The translations under genes and the position numbers were made by a program. Source: Paenibacillus sp. 32352 (GTDB lineage: Bacteria > Bacillota > Bacilli > Paenibacillales > NBRC-103111). From it: a stretch of DNA of 64,000 bases. Positions within the stretch are counted from its first letter, which is position 1. Each line of letters starts with the position of its first letter. Positions 60,260 to 64,000 of this stretch are shown here, piece by piece. The stretch is from positions 434,001 through 498,000 of the forward strand of contig NZ_MZNT01000002.1 in the NCBI RefSeq assembly GCF_002042965.1, given 5' to 3'. Below the pieces are notes generated by a model, which was given only the letters and a program-made list of their open reading frames with translations, was not told the DNA's origin and ran no database searches.

Positions 60260-61321
60260 ATGGAGAATGAAGCAAGCACAGCCGGATGGGACGCTATCGA
60301 TCACGTACTGTCCAAAATCTACGGAGACCAGGAGCCGAAGCATTACGGGACGATTCTCAGCTATGCTTTGGGCGGTCAAGATCCGCTGGATGGAATCAGT
60401 GTCTACAAGAGTGATTCGCCTCAGCCACACTGGCATTTTGTCACATACGGCTTTTCAGAGCTTTACGAGAAGGAATCGGACATTCCGGATGAGAGCGGTT
60501 ATGGGTTTGAGCTGACGCTTCGTCTATCGAGGACGGAAGATGAAGAGGAGCCTCCGGCATGGGCATTGAATTTGCTGCAAAATATGGGACGGTATGTATT
60601 TAAGAGCGGCAATATTTTTAAATCAGGTGATTATCTGGATGCTAACGGCCCGATATGCCTGGGTGCCGATACAGAGTTAACCGCATTGGCTTTCGTAGAG
60701 GACCCGGAGCTTCCGGCAATTGATACACCAAACGGACGGGTTGAATTTATCCAAATGGTTGGAATCACAGCCGATGAACTTGAGGCGATGCAAACATGGA
60801 ATACGCTAGGCGTGCTTTCCGAGAGCTTGCCCTATATTCCACAGTACATGACGGATCTGGGGCGAGAATCCATTGTACAGATCCCATCGGTTGCCCATGC
60901 TGTAGAAAGAGGAATGCTGGAGGAAGGCTCCAATACGGGCTTCCTGTATGTGGATCAGCTGACATGGGAGGAAGGAAAGAAGGGCTGGTTTAGCAAAACT
61001 CCTTCCAAGCTTACGTTAGGAGCCAAGCAAGCTGACATTATTGGCAAGCTGCTGCAAGGTCGAATTATGAAGGGTAAAACACTCACCTTGCTGGGTTCGG
61101 AAACCTGCGTCGTCTTTGAGCCGGGGGATAAACCTGGAGTTGAAGCCGATGAGGAGAAGATTCGTTGGATACTAAATCATGATGCGGCTAAAGAACTATC
61201 CGGCAGATTGCAGCCTAAGGAAAGCACATTGGAGCTCGCCTCCATGCAAGGGACGGTTATTGAGATCGTCAAAACTAATATAACGGACCATGAAGGGAAC
61301 GTTGTCAAAACCATCGGTTAA
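60260..61321 (+). CDS. Suppressor-of-fused (SUFU) domain protein
   Basis: ATG 60260 is eight bases after AGGAGG. 353 residues: AIDHVLSKIYGDQEPKHYGTILSYALGGQDPLDGISVYKSDSPQPHWHFVTYGFSELYEKE followed by YGFELTLRL, then PAWALNLLQNMGRYVFKSGNIFKSGDYLDANGPIC and FVEDPELPAIDTPNGRVEFIQMVGITADELEAMQTWNT, the bacterial SUFU pattern. A C-terminal extension (about 200-353) holds a separate beta-rich domain. In bacteria SUFU domains are often immunity proteins against polymorphic toxins; no toxin gene is adjacent here, so an orphan immunity or housekeeping role is possible. Confidence 0.9.
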   Translation: MENEASTAGWDAIDHVLSKIYGDQEPKHYGTILSYALGGQDPLDGISVYKSDSPQPHWHFVTYGFSELYEKESDIPDESGYGFELTLRLSRTEDEEEPPAWALNLLQNMGRYVFKSGNIFKSGDYLDANGPICLGADTELTALAFVEDPELPAIDTPNGRVEFIQMVGITADELEAMQTWNTLGVLSESLPYIPQYMTDLGRESIVQIPSVAHAVERGMLEEGSNTGFLYVDQLTWEEGKKGWFSKTPSKLTLGAKQADIIGKLLQGRIMKGKTLTLLGSETCVVFEPGDKPGVEADEEKIRWILNHDAAKELSGRLQPKESTLELASMQGTVIEIVKTNITDHEGNVVKTIG

Positions 61322-61343
61322 ACTTGATATCATAAAAGGGATA

Positions 61344-61374
61344 GGGGAGCTTGCGGACGACGCAGCTCCTTTTG
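61344..61374 (+). terminator. Terminator after the SUFU gene
   Basis: GGAGC...GCG pairs with CGC...GCTCC around GACGA with one bulge per side, followed by TTTT. Confidence 0.65.
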
Positions 61375-61474
61375 TATTGGGTGCGAGACTTAAAAGAGGC
61401 TTTGAGGAAAGGAGAATAACGTTGTAAAATAAACGAAATAACAACTTAGGACTATAAAAGGGGATAAAAGACAG

Positions 61475-62308
61475 ATGGTATTGAACATGCCCAAAAGCGT
61501 CACCCGCTTGCTGCGTCACCGGCTTTCGAGCCTAAGGCTGGACCTGATCCATGCAAAATATACGGATTGCCCTCCGGACTGGATAAGACGCGACTTTATA
61601 CCGGAATATAATAAATTTTACTATATTGTGGACGGTTGCGGCTCGATTACGGTCGGCGGGCAAACCTTTCTGCCGGAGCCAGGACAGCTGTTCTTTGCCC
61701 CTGCGGATGTGATGCAGTCTTTTTCCGTAACCAATGGCCCTCCATATCAGATGTATTGGTGCCACTTTACTTCGAACATCGCCATGGGGCAGTTGTTTCA
61801 AACATTCGGTCTCCCGAATATCGTAACAGTCCAGGACAGCGGCTTGTTGTTAAAGCATTTTGGTCAAATGATGACGAACCGGGGAAGTCAATGGCCTACA
61901 TCTTCCTTGAAGATTCAATCCGCTCTTTTTGAAATTCTAGCCTTGTTCATTGACACGGCTCTGTCAGACAAGAGCTTAACCTTGCCGGGGTTAGCCGATA
62001 GCAAGCTGATCGACACGATCCATTACATCGATCAAAACCTGTCCAAGGAGTTTACCGTTGACGAACTCTCGGAAATAGCGCATTTTCATCCGAATTATTT
62101 TATCCGTTTTTTTAAAATGCACTTAGGCGTCCCGCCGATGCGATATATCCATGAACGAAGGCTGGAAAGGGCCAAGGAGCTGCTGTCGAGCACAGAGATG
62201 AAAATAAGCGAAATCGCTAATATGACGGGGTTCTATGAAGCGTCGCATTTCTCTACAGCCTTTAAAAAGTATACAGGAACTTCACCGTCGGCATACCGTA
62301 ACAGATAA
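61475..62308 (+). CDS. AraC family transcriptional regulator (cupin sensor)
   Basis: ATG 61475 follows AAAGGGG. 277 residues: an N-terminal cupin-like sensor (FYYIVDGCGSITVGGQTFLPEPGQLFFAPADVMQSFSV, about 45-95) and a C-terminal double helix-turn-helix (about 175-277: LSKEFTVDELSEIAHFHPNYFIRFFKMHLGVPPMRYIHERRLERAKELL and ISEIANMTGFYEASHFSTAFKKYTGTSPSAYR). Sugar-responsive activators of this type usually sit next to the glycan-degradation genes they control, here the secreted enzyme downstream. Confidence 0.93.
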   Translation: MVLNMPKSVTRLLRHRLSSLRLDLIHAKYTDCPPDWIRRDFIPEYNKFYYIVDGCGSITVGGQTFLPEPGQLFFAPADVMQSFSVTNGPPYQMYWCHFTSNIAMGQLFQTFGLPNIVTVQDSGLLLKHFGQMMTNRGSQWPTSSLKIQSALFEILALFIDTALSDKSLTLPGLADSKLIDTIHYIDQNLSKEFTVDELSEIAHFHPNYFIRFFKMHLGVPPMRYIHERRLERAKELLSSTEMKISEIANMTGFYEASHFSTAFKKYTGTSPSAYRNR

Positions 62309-62413
62309 GGGTCTATTACAGATGGCCCGCGAGTGGAACGGATCAGCTGTGCAGGATAAGGAGTGAAGTTAATTTTATTAAAGCAATAGTTAATATCGTC
62401 TATTCAAGTTGGG

Positions 62414-62428
62414 ATGAAAGCGCTTTAT
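62414..62428. promoter_or_regulatory. cre-like catabolite repression site
   Basis: ATGAAAGCGCTTTAT fits the recalled cre consensus WTGNAANCGNWNNCW with one mismatch and has the palindromic AAAGCGCTTT core. It lies 160 bp before the secreted carbohydrate enzyme gene, so CcpA repression by preferred sugars is likely. Confidence 0.6.
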
Positions 62429-62588
62429 ACTGACGTCAGCACATGAAAATGGATGTGCAGCAGAGAATGCCTAGTCTAACAGGGAAGGGGGAGGATGCAA
62501 GTCCGACTTAAGCTGCATCCGCCGTACAGGGAATGCGGCGCACGTACCATCTATCCGACAAGGTGATTCAAGAAGGAGGCGTTATCTT

Positions 62589-64000
62589 ATGTCCAGATTC
62601 CTATCTTTAGCCAAGACTCAGATGAAGTGCATTGCGTTAACAGGTTTGCTGCTTGCAGGCCTCTCTCCCTTTAGTGCCGTTCAGGTCCAGGCTGCCAGCC
62701 CTATGGTTGTTGACAGCCTGGATGGTCCGGTTACCCAGAATGAAATTAATTCCTTTAAAGCCTACATATTGGACCTTCAGCCGGTCGTATGGCCTAATAC
62801 CGATTCTATGCAAAATGAGTATGCCCAGGGAAAAAGCGGCGAGAGCATTAAAGCTATGGGGCTCATGTATGAACTGACGGGCGACGCCGCCATTCTGGAT
62901 CGGATGATCTATTTCTGCAACGTTCTACTTTCGCAGCGAAATGATATTTTGCCCGCGCCCTATGGCCAACGTACGGTATGGACGAATACGGTTGCACCTG
63001 TGTGGCCGGGCAACAGCAGCGGAACCGCTTCCGCCGATTCGGCCAACGGGGATCCGATAGGCCATCTTGCGAACTGCGCAAGGCTCATTCTCAAAACCCC
63101 TTCGATATGGAACACGACGGTTCCGGACGGGGACCCTTATGGCTATGGAGCAACCTATAAGCAGCGTGCAACCAAGTTTTTAGCTGAAGCCGATTATGTG
63201 ATCAACCAGTTTATTTTTCCCAAGCTGCTCAATTTGTCGAACGGCAACAAGTACTACTTTTCGTCTCAATCTCCTTACATGACGAATGGAGCCATGCCGT
63301 GGAATCAGCAGATGATGATCTCGTACGGCTTGCAAAATGTTGCTATGGCCCATGAGCTTCTCGGGGATAATCCTTCTCTGGTATCTCAATACGACAGCAT
63401 CATACAGGCGAATGTGAACTGGTATTTTGCCAATAACTCCGCCAAACAGGTGTATACCACCAGCTTAGGCAACACTGCTTATAATTGGGGATATAACCCG
63501 ACGCTGCTGAGCGGGGAGGATAACAGCCACGGCAGCCTGGATGTAGCGGGCTTTTACCGCCAATTCCTAAGCGGACGTTACGGGATTACGGCGGCACAGC
63601 TGAAGCCGATCGCTAATATGTACGCCGACGTCATGATGAGAGGCCCTAATGATTTCGCGGGAAAAGTCGATGGCACCGACGGCTCGGGGAACAGTGCGCC
63701 TACAACCTATGCGCGGAGCGGCTACTTGTTCTTGACAGCGCTTCGTCCGGATATGTACTATGCGCTTGCGAATGCGGATTTGTCGAGATCCGGCACCAGC
63801 ATGGACATATTCTCCCGCTTGATGTGGGCCAAGAACAAAAGGTACCAGAACGGCGGTAATCTTGCATCCGGCAAGACCTACAGTGCCTCTTCCTCCTGGA
63901 GCTCATCGTATGACGCTGGTAAAGCGTTTGACGGAAATGTCTCCTCCCGATGGTCTGCGTCCAGCGGCTCCACAAGCAATCAATGGATTAGTGTGGATTT
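62589..64000 (+). CDS. Secreted carbohydrate-active enzyme with C-terminal F5/8 (discoidin) domain, 3' truncated
   Basis: ATG 62589 follows AAGGAGG (62573-62579); the frame is open to the window end (470 residues visible). Sec signal peptide (CIALTGLLLAGLSPFSAVQVQA, cleavage near residue 37). The catalytic region (about 40-415) is helical and rich in aromatic residues, with VWPNTDSMQNEYAQGKSGESIKAMGLMYELTGDAAILDRMIYFCNVLLSQRND, EDNSHGSLDVAGFYRQFLSGRYGI and AYNWGYNP, resembling (alpha/alpha)-barrel lyases or glycosidases; the exact family was not recognised. From about residue 423 (NLASGKTYSASSSWSSSYDAGKAFDGNVSSRW) comes an F5/8 type C carbohydrate-binding domain. Probably induced by the adjacent AraC regulator and repressed through the cre site. 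Confidence 0.8.
   Translation, partial: MSRFLSLAKTQMKCIALTGLLLAGLSPFSAVQVQAASPMVVDSLDGPVTQNEINSFKAYILDLQPVVWPNTDSMQNEYAQGKSGESIKAMGLMYELTGDAAILDRMIYFCNVLLSQRNDILPAPYGQRTVWTNTVAPVWPGNSSGTASADSANGDPIGHLANCARLILKTPSIWNTTVPDGDPYGYGATYKQRATKFLAEADYVINQFIFPKLLNLSNGNKYYFSSQSPYMTNGAMPWNQQMMISYGLQNVAMAHELLGDNPSLVSQYDSIIQANVNWYFANNSAKQVYTTSLGNTAYNWGYNPTLLSGEDNSHGSLDVAGFYRQFLSGRYGITAAQLKPIANMYADVMMRGPNDFAGKVDGTDGSGNSAPTTYARSGYLFLTALRPDMYYALANADLSRSGTSMDIFSRLMWAKNKRYQNGGNLASGKTYSASSSWSSSYDAGKAFDGNVSSRWSASSGSTSNQWISVD

Overview
The window looks like a chromosomal segment of a spore-forming, low-to-mid-GC Gram-positive bacterium of the Paenibacillaceae (Paenibacillus-like). Evidence: gerB-gerA-gerC germination-receptor genes behind a sigma-G-type promoter, a SpoIIP-type engulfment hydrolase, a spore-surface-type collagen-like protein behind a sigma-K-type promoter, a leucine T-box in front of leuA, strong GGAGG ribosome sites, many TTG/GTG starts, and a secreted carbohydrate enzyme with a discoidin domain. 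No rRNA, tRNA or CRISPR array was seen. Assignments come from reading motifs; no database search was run.

Layout. 1-10190: sugar-linked cluster with an SGNH hydrolase tail, two NAGPA-type phosphodiester glycosidases flanking an orphan solute-binding lipoprotein, then YdcF, a ROK repressor and a HAD phosphatase. A nearly identical 23-bp AT-rich operator lies before both transcription units and is probably the ROK site. 10398-14283: a membrane diguanylate cyclase coupled to an acetyltransferase, then HtrA. 14377-18091 (minus): germination receptor operon. 18232-20908: iron-homeostasis locus with a PfeT-like P1B-4 ATPase under a PerR-box promoter and, next to it, a perfect Fur box between two divergent microprotein genes too small for usual gene calling. 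21106-24629 (minus): heterodimeric ABC exporter. 24933-32936: serine hydrolase, beta-hydroxyacid dehydrogenase, DHA2 exporter, small proteins, a frameshifted AAA ATPase with a TPR partner, and a DinB-like protein.

33030-35041: Leu T-box and leuA. 35206-36231 (minus): intact ubiX behind a truncated ubiD. 36378-41725: Bce/Yxd-type peptide-resistance module (ATPase, permease, YxeA, response regulator, kinase) with a BceR-like operator; the kinase is not of the usual intramembrane-sensing kind. 41888-45015: three-enzyme redox operon (old yellow enzyme, iron alcohol dehydrogenase, SDR). 45246-50284: SH3-SpoIIP fusion, YwqG, zinc-finger membrane protein, PepT, DUF2935 protein. 50545-51809: collagen-like protein beside a decayed integrase, an old insertion scar. 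51917-64000: YerD-like FMN protein, YihY, NiaP-like transporter, small proteins, cardiolipin synthase, double GNAT, SUFU-domain protein, and an AraC regulator in front of a secreted carbohydrate-active enzyme cut by the window end.

The strongest candidates for something new are the ROK-linked double-NAGPA locus and the Fur-box microprotein pair beside the PerR-box iron exporter.
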